DNA from: PXAH01 sp964605645
Lineage (GTDB): Bacteria > Omnitrophota > Gorgyraeia > Duberdicusellales > 4484-171
Reading direction: 5' to 3'
DNA length: 58,050 nt
Assembly (NCBI GenBank): GCA_964605645.1
Contig: CAZSDJ010000005.1
Location: forward strand, 1-58,050
Below the pieces are notes generated by a model, which searched no databases, was not told the DNA's origin, and was given only the letters and a program-made list of their open reading frames with translations. A program made the translations under genes and the position numbers. Below, piece after piece: positions 49,411 through 57,953 of this stretch; positions within the stretch are counted from its first letter, which is position 1, and every line of letters starts with the position of its first letter.

Positions 49411-49781
49411 TTAACCTCCTTTAATGAGACTTGCCCTTGACATTCAAGTCTTTATAATTCATATTTGTCAAGGGCTTAGTCGAATTAAATCCTTGACATT
49501 TTTCTTCCGCAAAATTTTTTATTAAATTATCTATGCACTTTTTCCTTGTTTTCCCATTTTTAAATTGCATTTCACGTTTAAAAGCTTGTGAACGTGAATT
49601 AAAATGTTCATAATAGACTAATTTTGGGTTTTTTTCTCTTGTGTAACGAACTCGTCCTTTTACATGATCGTTAACTCGACGCTTTAAATCATTTGTATGT
49701 CCATAATATCTTGTATTATTATACTGTAAAATATAAGTATAATAAATTTGGCTCATGTAAAATGTCAAGGGTTAAATTCAG
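49411..49781. repeat. TGTCAAGG palindromic repeat carrying a GIY-YIG gene
   Basis: Arm 1 (49411-49499) matches the empty copy at 44823-44911. Arm 2 (ATGTCAAGGGTTAAATTC, from 49762) matches 44917 onward. The 262 bases between them hold the GIY-YIG domain. Read on the minus strand, the inner ends are inverted repeats GAATTTAACCCTTGACAT and ATGTCAAGGATTTAATTC, enclosing the gene. A third pair of the same word (ACTCTTGACA 49786-49795 with TGTCAAGAGT 49821-49830) lies over the end of gatB. Confidence 0.8.
49421..49756 (-). CDS. small GIY-YIG nuclease-domain protein
   Basis: This 111-residue protein starts at MSQIYYTYILQYN (ATG 49756; an in-frame codon four positions upstream is less likely). GIY-YIG features are YYTYIL and RYYGHTNDLKRRVNDH, followed by YYEHFNSRSQAFKREMQFKNGKTRKK, which matches the UvrC/YhbQ-like small GIY-YIG class with Arg and Glu catalytic positions. 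The final 25 residues or so (from CQGFNSTKP to KGKSH) are encoded by the repeat arm and are not native domain sequence. The gene lies in the loop of a dispersed palindrome and is likely mobile cargo; a DNA-nicking role in its own spread is inference. Confidence 0.82.
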   Translation of the reverse strand: MSQIYYTYILQYNNTRYYGHTNDLKRRVNDHVKGRVRYTREKNPKLVYYEHFNSRSQAFKREMQFKNGKTRKKCIDNLIKNFAEEKCQGFNSTKPLTNMNYKDLNVKGKSH

Positions 49782-49785
49782 CCAT

Positions 49786-49830
49786 ACTCTTGACAGACAT
49801 GCTTTCTTAAATAGATCGATTGTCAAGAGT
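49786..49830. terminator. hairpin over the gatB stop codon
   Basis: ACTCTTGACA (49786-49795) pairs perfectly with TGTCAAGAGT (49821-49830); the gatB stop codon at 49807 is in the loop, and GCC/GGC extend the stem with a bulge. It could attenuate read-through from gatB into the GIY-YIG and protease genes. It uses the same CTTGACA word as the neighbouring repeat family. Confidence 0.45.
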
Positions 49831-51243
49831 GGCTTCATTTAACCTCCTTTCTAAAATTTTGCGAACCAATTGAGGGTTTGCCCTGCCTCTTGTTTCTTTC
49901 ATGATTTGGCCCACCAAAAATTGGATTGCTTGTGATTTGCCTTGCTTGTATTCTTGAACTGCTTTCAAATTTTCAGCCAATATTTTTTCTACTATTTTTT
50001 CTATCCCTTTTTCATCAGATAGTTGGATTAAGCCTTTTTGCTTAATTACTTCATCTACATCTTTGTCGTTATCTATTGTCAAAGAAATAACTTTCTTCAC
50101 TCCTAAATTATTTATTTTATTTTCGCTAAAATATTTTACCACTTTGGCAAAATCTTTGGCAGAAATTTTCACAGAACTAAAACCGCCTTCTAATAAATTA
50201 ACTTGCTCTAAAAAGGGGCCGAATAATAATTTATAGATTTTTCTCGGTTGTTTATAAAAGTTGCAAACTTTCTCGAAAAAATCTGCTAATTGTTTATTTT
50301 CAACGAGCAAACAACTTTCTTTTTCACTAAATTGATACTGTTGAACAAAACGCTCTTTTCTTTTCTCCGGCAACTCTCCTAGAGACTCTTTTTCTTCGCC
50401 TATCATTTTTTTCGATATTATAAAATCAGGTAAATCCGGCTCGGGAAAATAACGGTAATCATGGGCTTCTTCCTTGCTGCGCATCGCAACAGTCTTTAAT
50501 TGATCAGAATCCCAAAGCCTTGTTTCTTGAACAATAATTTTTTTCTTGGCGAGTTGGTTAGTTTGCCTTTCTATTTCATACTCTAGGCCGGCCTTAACCC
50601 CTCTAAAGCTATTCATGTTTTTTAATTCTACTTTTGTGCCAAAACGATCAGCGCCTTTTTCCTTTAAGGAAATATTCGCATCACAGCGTAGATAGCCTTT
50701 TTCCATATCACAACCGGATACTTCCATGTATTGTAAAATCAGTTTAAGGGAATATAAATAATCAAAAGCTTCGGCCGGGCTGGTTAATTCCGGTTTCGAA
50801 ACTATCTCTAAAAGCGGAATCCCGGTCCGGTTAAAATCTACTAGCGAATAGTCGTCTTTATGGATTAACTTGCCGGCATCTTCTTCTAAATGAACCCTTT
50901 CAATCCCCACTTTTTTATTTTTATTAATTTGGATACTGCCTTCATAACCTAAAGGGCTCACATATTGAGATATTTGATAATCTTTTGGCAAATCAGGATA
51001 AAAATAATTTTTCCGTTCAAAATAAATACTTTCATTTATTTTACACTTTAAAGAAAGAGCGGCCCGCAAGCCTAAACTTAAAGCTTTTTTATTAAATACA
51101 GGTAATACTCCAGGCTGGCCGGAACAAACCGGGCAAATATTATGATTGGGAGGGCTCTCAAATTCAGTACTACAGGAACAAAATATTTTAGATTCTGTAT
51201 TTAGCTGAACATGAACCTCTAATCCGATCGTTGTATCAAACAT
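49807..51243 (-). CDS. gatB: Asp-tRNA(Asn)/Glu-tRNA(Gln) amidotransferase subunit B
   Basis: This is a 478-residue kinase-like subunit that recognises and phosphorylates the misacylated tRNA. Motifs are IGLEVHVQLNTESKIFC at the start, CPVCSGQPGVLPV, YFERKNYFYPDLPKDYQISQY, LEEDAGKLIHKD, DFNRTGIPLLEIVS and YRYFPEPDLP. The C-terminal Yqey-like domain ends in GRANPQLVRKILERRL. The last few codons lie inside a hairpin. It overlaps gatA by 8 bases. Confidence 0.95.
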   Translation of the reverse strand: MFDTTIGLEVHVQLNTESKIFCSCSTEFESPPNHNICPVCSGQPGVLPVFNKKALSLGLRAALSLKCKINESIYFERKNYFYPDLPKDYQISQYVSPLGYEGSIQINKNKKVGIERVHLEEDAGKLIHKDDYSLVDFNRTGIPLLEIVSKPELTSPAEAFDYLYSLKLILQYMEVSGCDMEKGYLRCDANISLKEKGADRFGTKVELKNMNSFRGVKAGLEYEIERQTNQLAKKKIIVQETRLWDSDQLKTVAMRSKEEAHDYRYFPEPDLPDFIISKKMIGEEKESLGELPEKRKERFVQQYQFSEKESCLLVENKQLADFFEKVCNFYKQPRKIYKLLFGPFLEQVNLLEGGFSSVKISAKDFAKVVKYFSENKINNLGVKKVISLTIDNDKDVDEVIKQKGLIQLSDEKGIEKIVEKILAENLKAVQEYKQGKSQAIQFLVGQIMKETRGRANPQLVRKILERRLNEATLDNRSI

Positions 51244-52672
51244 CTTTTAGCTCCGGTATCTTTTTATGAAAATCTGTATCTTCTTGAAAAGCATCCCCTA
51301 ATTTTATTAAAGTTGCCTCATCATAGTCTTTTCCGATCAGCTGCATCCCCAAGGGTAACTTGTTTTTTGTGAATCCGCAGGGAAGGGATACCGCCGGAAT
51401 CCCGGCAAGGTTAGAAGAAATAGTATAGATGTCAGACAAATACATACTCAAAGGATCTTCCGTTTTCTCTCCGATTTTAAAAGCAGCAGTAGGTGCTGTG
51501 GGAGTAAGGATCGCGTCTACTTCTTGGAAGGCTTGATCAAAATCATTTTTTATCAACCGCCGCACTTTTAAAGCCTTCAAATAATACGCGTCATAATAAC
51601 CGCTCGATAAACTATAAGTACCTAAAAAAATTCTTCTTTTCGCTTCATCGCCAAAACCTTGGGAACGGCTTTTTTGATAAATTTGCCAAAGATCATCTGC
51701 TTTTGCCCGATAGCCATAACGAATGCCGTCAAATCTTTGTAAATTAGAACTTGCTTCTGAAGAAGCAATTATATAATAAGTGGGTACTGAATATTGGGTA
51801 TGAGGCAATGAAATTTCTTTAAATTGCACATTCTTTTTTTTAAAAAAAGCTATTGCCCGGTCTAATGCTTGTTTAACCTCCGGGTTTAAACCTTGATCAA
51901 AATATTGTTTGGGCAAGCCAATCTTTAGAGAAGCCACATCTTGGCCTAAAAACCGGGTAAAATCAGGATTAGCCGCCGCGGCAGATGTAGAATCATTTTG
52001 GTCAAAACCGGATATTATATTTAACAAATAAACACAATCTTTAATATTAGTTGTAATCGGCCCAATTTGATCCAGGCTGGAGCCAAAGGCAACTAATCCG
52101 TAACGGGAAACTCTGCCGTAGGTAGGTTTTAGGCCCACAACCCCGCAAAAAGAAGCCGGTTGGCGAATAGAACCGCCTGTATCTGAACCGAGGGCAAATG
52201 GCACCAGCCTCGCAGACACTGCTGCAGCAGAACCCCCGCTTGAACCGCCGGCAACTCTTGTTGTGTCCCAAGGATTTTTTGTCGGCCCATAACAAGAATT
52301 TTCTGTAGATGAACCAAAAGCAAATTCATCCATATTGGTAGTCCCCATTAAATTTAAACCGGAGGCTTTTAATTTTTTGATTACAGTTGCATCATAAACC
52401 GATCTATAAGATTGAAGAATTCTTGAAGCACAACTTATTTTTTTGCCTTTGATGCAAATATTATCTTTTATGCCTACCGGAACCCCGGCTAAACTTGAAG
52501 TCACTTTTTGGCAAGAATTGTTTTCATATAAGTTAATGAAAATATTTAAAGAAGAATTATATTGATCAATCCTCTTTTTAAAAAATGAGTAAACTTCTGA
52601 TTTACTAATTTTTTTATTCTTAATATCTTTTGCTATTCTGTAAGCCGGTGTTGCAATTAAATTATTTATCAT
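51236..52672 (-). CDS. gatA: Asp-tRNA(Asn)/Glu-tRNA(Gln) amidotransferase subunit A
   Basis: This is a 478-residue amidase-signature protein that releases ammonia from glutamine. The Ser-cisSer-Lys triad region is present: GVPVGIKDNICIKG contains the Lys, and the glycine/serine-rich VAGGSSGGSAAAVSARLVPFALGSDTGGSIRQPASFCG contains both serines (read in parts). It overlaps gatC by 4 bases and gatB by 8, so the three are one translational unit downstream of rpoD. Confidence 0.96.
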   Translation of the reverse strand: MINNLIATPAYRIAKDIKNKKISKSEVYSFFKKRIDQYNSSLNIFINLYENNSCQKVTSSLAGVPVGIKDNICIKGKKISCASRILQSYRSVYDATVIKKLKASGLNLMGTTNMDEFAFGSSTENSCYGPTKNPWDTTRVAGGSSGGSAAAVSARLVPFALGSDTGGSIRQPASFCGVVGLKPTYGRVSRYGLVAFGSSLDQIGPITTNIKDCVYLLNIISGFDQNDSTSAAAANPDFTRFLGQDVASLKIGLPKQYFDQGLNPEVKQALDRAIAFFKKKNVQFKEISLPHTQYSVPTYYIIASSEASSNLQRFDGIRYGYRAKADDLWQIYQKSRSQGFGDEAKRRIFLGTYSLSSGYYDAYYLKALKVRRLIKNDFDQAFQEVDAILTPTAPTAAFKIGEKTEDPLSMYLSDIYTISSNLAGIPAVSLPCGFTKNKLPLGMQLIGKDYDEATLIKLGDAFQEDTDFHKKIPELKDV

Positions 52673-52956
52673 TTTATGACGTTGGGAATTTTGAAAAAAT
52701 TATCTAGGCGAGCCGGAGCATTTTTTAAAATATCATTTTTAGCTAAATTGGTTTTTACTTTATCTTCCCTCAGCGAAGATTGGCTTGGAGATAAACTTCT
52801 CATTGGCTTGATCCCTTTTGTATCAACTTCTTTCAATTTATCAATATAACCAATGATTTTAGAAAGCTGCAAAGAGAGAAAGTTTTTTTCCGCATCATTT
52901 ACTTCTATTCTGGCTAACTTTGCTATGTATTCTACTGCTTTTTTATCAACCATCAT
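52669..52956 (-). CDS. gatC: Asp-tRNA(Asn)/Glu-tRNA(Gln) amidotransferase subunit C
   Basis: This 95-residue belt subunit stabilises GatA-GatB. Typical segments are VEYIAKLARIEVNDAEKNFLSLQLSKIIGYIDKLKEVDTKGI near residues 8-50, the MRSLSPSQSSLREDKV segment and the closing LDNFFKIPNVI. The start immediately follows the rpoD stop, with AAAGGA upstream, so translation is coupled to rpoD. Confidence 0.93.
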   Translation of the reverse strand: MMVDKKAVEYIAKLARIEVNDAEKNFLSLQLSKIIGYIDKLKEVDTKGIKPMRSLSPSQSSLREDKVKTNLAKNDILKNAPARLDNFFKIPNVIK

Positions 52957-54498
52957 TTACGATCCTTTTTGTTTGTCTTTAAATAAAGTTAATTCTAAGA
53001 ATGTCTGCAGGCGGCGGGAACGGCTGGGATGCCGTAATTTACGCAGTGCTTTTGCTTCAATCTGCCTAATCCTTTCCCGCGTTACTTTAAAAGCCGAACC
53101 TACTTCTTCCAATGTCTTCGGGCTGCCGTCTTCTAAGCCGAATCTTAAAGTTAAAATATCTTTTTCCCGATCAGTCAAACCTTGCATAATATGGCCTAAT
53201 TCTTCTTTCAACATTGAAAATACGGTAGCATTTGCCGGTGAAGTGGCTTTCTTGTCTTCCAAAAAATCTCCAAACGAAGTATCCCCTTCATCTCCAATCG
53301 GCGTATGGATAGATATCGGCTGTTGGGAAACTTTTAAAATATCTTTTATCTTGGAAACAGGCAACTCTAATTCCGAAGCCAATTCTTCAGGGGTAGGTTC
53401 TTTCCCTTTTTCTTGGATATAAAGCCTTGATAAACGAATTATCTTATTGATAGTTTCGGTCATGTGAACCGGTATTCTTATCGTCCGGGCTTGATCGGCG
53501 ATAGCTCTGGTTATTGCTTGCCGTATCCACCAAGTAGCATAAGTGGAAAACTTATAGCCTCTTTTATATTCAAATTTTTCAACTGCTTTTATCAAACCCA
53601 TATTCCCTTCCTGAATTAAATCAAGAAAAGATAAACCCCGATTTACATATTTTTTTGCAATACTTACCACCAACCGCAAGTTTGCTTCAACCAATTGACG
53701 CTTAGCGGCATTATAAAAAATAGCCTCTTGGGCGATAGTCCCCATTTTTTGTTTAGTTGATTTCTCGGGGAAACCTAATTTGTTTACTAACTCTCGTTTC
53801 TCGCGCATCAACTTTCTTCGCTCTGACTGTTTTGATTTTTTCGATTTAAACTTATCAATATTTTTATTTAATTCAAATACTACAGCCACAGTATTTCTTA
53901 TTTTCTCTAATATCTTTTCAATTATGCCAATTGTAAAATTATATTTATTAAGAATCTTTTTTTGAGTATCTATCTTTTTTGTTCTGGCCAGGCGGGCATA
54001 TAATTGCTGAATTCTTTCAATTTCCTTCTCTTTATCTTTAATTTCCCCTTTTACAAAATCATCCGGATTTAAATCTTCGCTTATTATTTTTTGAGAAATA
54101 TCTATAAAAATATCTTTAGCAATACCTGTTGAAAAAACTTCATCTCTTAAGTCAATTTCCCTAGCTTCAATTTTCTTGGCCAAACTGATTTCTTCTTCTC
54201 GCGAAAGCAGAGGAATTTGTCCCATTTGTTTTAGGTACATCTTGACCGGATCATCAATCGGCCCGGTTTTAGCCGGTTTATCTTTCTTTTTTTCTTTTTC
54301 AATTTCGGTGGCTTCTTTAGTTTCTAAGATACTAATTTTCTTCTGATCTAATTTTTCAAATACCTGTTCTAATTCAGAAGGTTTACTTAACTCTTCAGAA
54401 AGAAAATGGTTAATTTCATCATAGGTCAAATAACCTTTCTTTTTCCCCAGATCCACCAGTTGATTGATATTTCGTTCAATCAGCTTTTTTTTACTCAT
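52957..54498 (-). CDS. rpoD: RNA polymerase primary sigma factor
   Basis: This 513-residue group 1 sigma70 factor has an N-terminal region 1.1-like part and region 1.2 (DPVKMYLKQMGQIPLLSREEEISLAKKIE). The core 2.1-2.4 segment reads NLRLVVSIAKKYVNRGLSFLDLIQEGN and FSTYATWWIRQAITRAIADQARTIRIPVHM in parts. Region 3 and region 4 (LRFGLEDGSPKTLEEVG, VTRERIRQIEAKALRKLRHP) follow. The ATG at 54498 has GAGG six bases upstream and overlaps the dnaG stop by 8 bases; a longer start 12 codons upstream is less likely. dnaG-rpoD adjacency recalls the macromolecular-synthesis operon. Confidence 0.95.
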   Translation of the reverse strand: MSKKKLIERNINQLVDLGKKKGYLTYDEINHFLSEELSKPSELEQVFEKLDQKKISILETKEATEIEKEKKKDKPAKTGPIDDPVKMYLKQMGQIPLLSREEEISLAKKIEAREIDLRDEVFSTGIAKDIFIDISQKIISEDLNPDDFVKGEIKDKEKEIERIQQLYARLARTKKIDTQKKILNKYNFTIGIIEKILEKIRNTVAVVFELNKNIDKFKSKKSKQSERRKLMREKRELVNKLGFPEKSTKQKMGTIAQEAIFYNAAKRQLVEANLRLVVSIAKKYVNRGLSFLDLIQEGNMGLIKAVEKFEYKRGYKFSTYATWWIRQAITRAIADQARTIRIPVHMTETINKIIRLSRLYIQEKGKEPTPEELASELELPVSKIKDILKVSQQPISIHTPIGDEGDTSFGDFLEDKKATSPANATVFSMLKEELGHIMQGLTDREKDILTLRFGLEDGSPKTLEEVGSAFKVTRERIRQIEAKALRKLRHPSRSRRLQTFLELTLFKDKQKGS

Positions 54499-56251
54499 CT
54501 TTAACCTCGCTTTTAACTTTTTCATACTTAGCAATCAGTTCTTTTTCTAATTTTTTCCGAATACCTTCATCTTCTGTATTTCTAATTTGCTGCCTTAAGT
54601 TATTTTTTTCTTGATTCAGATGTTTTTTGTGCAATCGAACCAAACTTCCCTTTAATGTCTCTTGATCCTGCGGGATATTATCATCTAAGAGGATGCAGCT
54701 GGTAAAACCGCTTATAATTTTATCATCACTATTTAATAATAATTCCTTGATGGTTTTATCGGCTTTTAGATGCTTATCCAATAAATAACTTATTATTTTT
54801 TTAGTCAAAGGATGGCTAAAATCTTCTAAATTAAAATTATTTTTAATTAATTTAAATATTTTGGCATTATCCAGCATCGCCTTGATTAAAATCTTTTCCG
54901 CTACCGAGGGCATCTCTTGAAAAGATTGCTCTGCTAAAGGACCGGAAAAGCTCCTGTTTACTCTCCTATTTTCACTTTTTAAAAATTTTCTTTTATATTC
55001 AGCAATAATTATCTCTTCTCTCAGCTTTAGATTTTTCGCTAATTTTTCTAAATACTGATACTTCTTTACTTCATTATTTATTTTACCTAAAGTAGTAAGC
55101 ATCTCTTCTACTATTTTGCTTTTATCCTCAATGTTTTCCGAATTAAATTTATTTTTTAGAACTTCTAATTTATAATCATAAAAATCAACCGATTGACTTA
55201 TCAATTGTAAAAAATAATCTTTACCTTTCTTTCTCACAATTGAATCGGGATCTTCACCTTTTGGCAAATTAACTACTCTAATTTCCAATTGATTTTGAAG
55301 CAATAAGTCTATTGTCCTCAGCATTGCCGCTTCTCCGGCAGAATCTGAATCAAATATTAAGATAACTTTTGAACAAAACCGATTTATAAGTTTAATCTGC
55401 TCTTCGGTTAAGGCTGTGCCTAGTGATGCAACGATATTTTTTACTCCCCGCATATAAGGGATAATCATATCGAGGTACCCTTCTACAACTAAAGCACAAT
55501 CTTTTTTTGTAATATCTTTTTTAGCTAAATTGAGCCCGAATAAATTTCTTCGTTTGCTATAAATTAAGTTTTCGCTCGAATTAATATATTTAGGGGAGTT
55601 TTTTTTATCTTCCCAAATGCGGCCGCCAAAGCCTAACACCCGGTTGCGAATATCCATTATGGGAAATAAAATTCGGTCGCAAAAAACATCTCGAAAACTT
55701 CCTCCCGACGAACTCACCAGAGAAGTTTTATCTAAAATGCCCAGAGTAAACTCTTTTTGCCGCATATAATTAATTAAGGAATTTCTCCCCGGGGCAAAAC
55801 CAATCTTAAAAGTATCTATAGTTTTTTCAGCAATACCGCGTTTGCGCAAATATTCTAAAACCTTCTTCCATTGATTAGACTTTAAAGTATTCTGGTAGAA
55901 AGAAGCTGCGGTTTCTGCGGCCTGATAACAACTATTTTTTAAATTTGCATTTTTATCTTTTTTATAAGAAATTTGCATCCCCACTTTTTTTGCCAACATC
56001 TCTACCGCTTCCGGAAAATTGATTTTTTCCATCTGCATTAAAAATTGAAAAACGCCGCCGCCTTGCCCACAGCCAAAACAATGAAAAATTTGTTTTTGCG
56101 AGCTAACTACAAAAGAAGGGGTTTTTTCGGAATGAAAAGGGCAACAAGCTTTAAAATTACCGCCTGTTTTCTTTAGATGCAGGTAGCCGGATACAACATC
56201 TACAATATTTACCCGTGACTGCACTTCTTCAATAAATTTTTCTGGTATCAT
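54491..56251 (-). CDS. dnaG: DNA primase
   Basis: This 586-residue primase synthesises RNA primers at the fork. It has the CHC2 zinc-binding domain CCPFHSEKTPSFVV and FHCFGCGQGG at residues about 37-64, the catalytic core GFAPGRNSLI and FGGRIWEDKKNSPKYINS, the toprim motifs VVEGYLDMI and FDSDSAGEAA, and a C-terminal DnaB-interacting helical domain (about 430-586). It overlaps rpoD. A palindromic word repeat lies directly upstream. Confidence 0.95.
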   Translation of the reverse strand: MIPEKFIEEVQSRVNIVDVVSGYLHLKKTGGNFKACCPFHSEKTPSFVVSSQKQIFHCFGCGQGGGVFQFLMQMEKINFPEAVEMLAKKVGMQISYKKDKNANLKNSCYQAAETAASFYQNTLKSNQWKKVLEYLRKRGIAEKTIDTFKIGFAPGRNSLINYMRQKEFTLGILDKTSLVSSSGGSFRDVFCDRILFPIMDIRNRVLGFGGRIWEDKKNSPKYINSSENLIYSKRRNLFGLNLAKKDITKKDCALVVEGYLDMIIPYMRGVKNIVASLGTALTEEQIKLINRFCSKVILIFDSDSAGEAAMLRTIDLLLQNQLEIRVVNLPKGEDPDSIVRKKGKDYFLQLISQSVDFYDYKLEVLKNKFNSENIEDKSKIVEEMLTTLGKINNEVKKYQYLEKLAKNLKLREEIIIAEYKRKFLKSENRRVNRSFSGPLAEQSFQEMPSVAEKILIKAMLDNAKIFKLIKNNFNLEDFSHPLTKKIISYLLDKHLKADKTIKELLLNSDDKIISGFTSCILLDDNIPQDQETLKGSLVRLHKKHLNQEKNNLRQQIRNTEDEGIRKKLEKELIAKYEKVKSEVKDE

Positions 56252-56258
56252 AATTATT

Positions 56259-56338
56259 TAGTCCTAAGTCCAAAGTCCTAAGTCCGACGTCCAAAATCAA
56301 AAAGACATAGGACTCAGGACATAGGACTTCGGACTATA
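56259..56338. repeat. TAGTCCTAAGTCC inverted word repeat upstream of dnaG
   Basis: Copies of TAGTCCTAAGTCC, AAAGTCCTAAGTCC and GACGTCC on the left are mirrored by GACATAGGACT, CAGGACATAGGACT and TCGGACTA on the right, around an A-rich centre, giving an 80-base imperfect hairpin. It shares its word with 14201-14278. It fills the whole gap between the NIF3-like gene and dnaG. Confidence 0.65.
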
Positions 56339-56340
56339 TA

Positions 56341-57300
56341 TTATTTTTTGCGTTTGATTCGGGTGAAGCCGGAAACTTCATAGACTTTAAAATTTTTATC
56401 TGCTTGTAAATGATCCAGCATTAGATTTACGCCGATGTTGTCAGAAGCAATATGAGAAGCAAATATTACATTGATGTTAGCTTCTTTGCATTTTTTATAG
56501 TGAGCTTCCGATTGATGCATGGCAACAATTGTGTCAACTCCGGAAGCTGCTAATTCTTTATAAATGCTTTTGGGCCCTTCTGTACCCCCGGTAAATTCAA
56601 GATAAATTTTTTCGCAACGGGATTTTTGATTCCCAATTATAATTTTAGGAGGGTTATTGTGTTTAGCCGCATCTTGATATTCTGGAATGGAATATAATAT
56701 ATCCATGATGTCTTCTAATTTAGACGGCTTTCGCTGATTAATTTTTTTTCGCAAATATTGATAAGCAAGATTATCGCAAGGTGTATGCATGCAGAAAAAA
56801 TTTAAATTAAGAAGTTTTGCGGCATCATGCGCTTTATTAAAATTAGCGGCATGCACTCTTCTGGCGACTTCACTTTTTCTTTCTAAAAGAGTCTTTTCCG
56901 CCAAACTCAATGAAATCCCATAATCATTAAAACCGTCAATTTGTAAATCCATCACCTCATAAAATTGCGCGAAAGCAAGCCCTTGCGGGTGATGGGAAAT
57001 AGCCAGATTAATCTTTGCTCCCTTTTGATTTAATCGGTCAGCTAAAAGCAGTTCCGCCGCCCCAATATCAATCCCCACTATTGCTCCATTTATTTTATCA
57101 TCCGGATTACCGTAAATGATGCGTGTATCTGCAAAAGGATTAAATAGAGCATCTCTATCAAAATAATTTTTTTTATCTTTGGAAAGTTTTTCGTATTCTT
57201 TCTTTTTGCAAGCAAATATCTCTTTCAGCGCAGTTTTCGAACGAATATCAGAAGCAATGCCTTTTTCTACAACCTTTTTATAGATCTGATTAAATTTCAC
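56341..57300 (-). CDS. NIF3/DUF34-like metal-binding protein
   Basis: This 319-residue protein has NIF3-family metal-site motifs: ISHHPQGLAF (about 120-129), FCMHTPCDNLAYQYL and a C-terminal GVDTIVAMHQSEAHYK, ASHIASDNIGVNLMLDHL. It carries an extra N-terminal segment (about 1-65, ALKEIFACKKKEYEKL) not found in classic YbgI/YqfO proteins, so it is a divergent subfamily. NIF3-like proteins have been linked to metal handling and GTP cyclohydrolase-like activities, but the function is open. It lies between cvpA and dnaG. Confidence 0.72.
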   Translation of the reverse strand: MKFNQIYKKVVEKGIASDIRSKTALKEIFACKKKEYEKLSKDKKNYFDRDALFNPFADTRIIYGNPDDKINGAIVGIDIGAAELLLADRLNQKGAKINLAISHHPQGLAFAQFYEVMDLQIDGFNDYGISLSLAEKTLLERKSEVARRVHAANFNKAHDAAKLLNLNFFCMHTPCDNLAYQYLRKKINQRKPSKLEDIMDILYSIPEYQDAAKHNNPPKIIIGNQKSRCEKIYLEFTGGTEGPKSIYKELAASGVDTIVAMHQSEAHYKKCKEANINVIFASHIASDNIGVNLMLDHLQADKNFKVYEVSGFTRIKRKK

Positions 57301-57354
57301 AGCCCCCTCCTCATTAAAAATGAATATATTTAGCGAATACCTTTATTTTTAATA

Positions 57355-57936
57355 TTAAATATTTACAGAATCCTTATAATTTCGTTGATCTCCTTTAATC
57401 TGCTTATCTACTTCCTCGTTTATCGTAAAATTATTATTAAATTTTTTCACAATTTTTGCAGTAATCAAATAAAAGCCGGGTGAAATCTTTTTTGATAAAT
57501 TATAAGATAAACTATTTTCAAAATAACTTGGATTAAACGAAGATATACTCAAAAAGAAAAATATTGTGCTAAATAGAAACAAACTCCTAAAAATTCCCAT
57601 CCCTAATAACCCTATTCTTTTTTTGCCCGAGATTTCTCCTTTTGGCAAAAATAAATTAATGATTAAATTTATCAGTGAAAATATTATTTTGATTACTATA
57701 AATATTAAGAAAAAAGAAATAGAATATAAATAAGCAGGGTTGATAAAGTTAATTTTAATTCTGATAATTTCTGCTAAATCAAAATAAAAATGAAAAGCAA
57801 AAAAAGCTGCGCTGAGAAGGCCCAGAATCTTACAAAACTCCCGCAAAAATCCTCTGGAAATAGCTATGTAAGTTATTCTCAGGAAAAAAATTAAGAAAAA
57901 TATATCTATAATTTCCGGCTTTCCAATTATATCCAT
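57355..57936 (-). CDS. CvpA-like membrane protein
   Basis: This 193-residue protein has four hydrophobic segments (about 8-24, 30-50, 65-95 and 105-125) and the CvpA/YshB-type pattern FFLRITYIAISRGFLREFCKILGLLSAAFFAFHFYFDLA near the N-terminus. CvpA proteins are linked to colicin V export and to envelope homeostasis in different bacteria; the function is not settled. The C-terminal 60 residues are polar. It has a promoter-like sequence directly upstream. Confidence 0.65.
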   Translation of the reverse strand: MDIIGKPEIIDIFFLIFFLRITYIAISRGFLREFCKILGLLSAAFFAFHFYFDLAEIIRIKINFINPAYLYSISFFLIFIVIKIIFSLINLIINLFLPKGEISGKKRIGLLGMGIFRSLFLFSTIFFFLSISSFNPSYFENSLSYNLSKKISPGFYLITAKIVKKFNNNFTINEEVDKQIKGDQRNYKDSVNI

Positions 57937-57953
57937 CTTATTATATTAGTTTA

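Noticed and set aside
52853..53422. 189-codon plus-strand open frame opposite rpoD and gatC
   Set aside because: It lies wholly antisense to two strongly recognised genes and shows no motif or ribosome site; long only because of codon bias.
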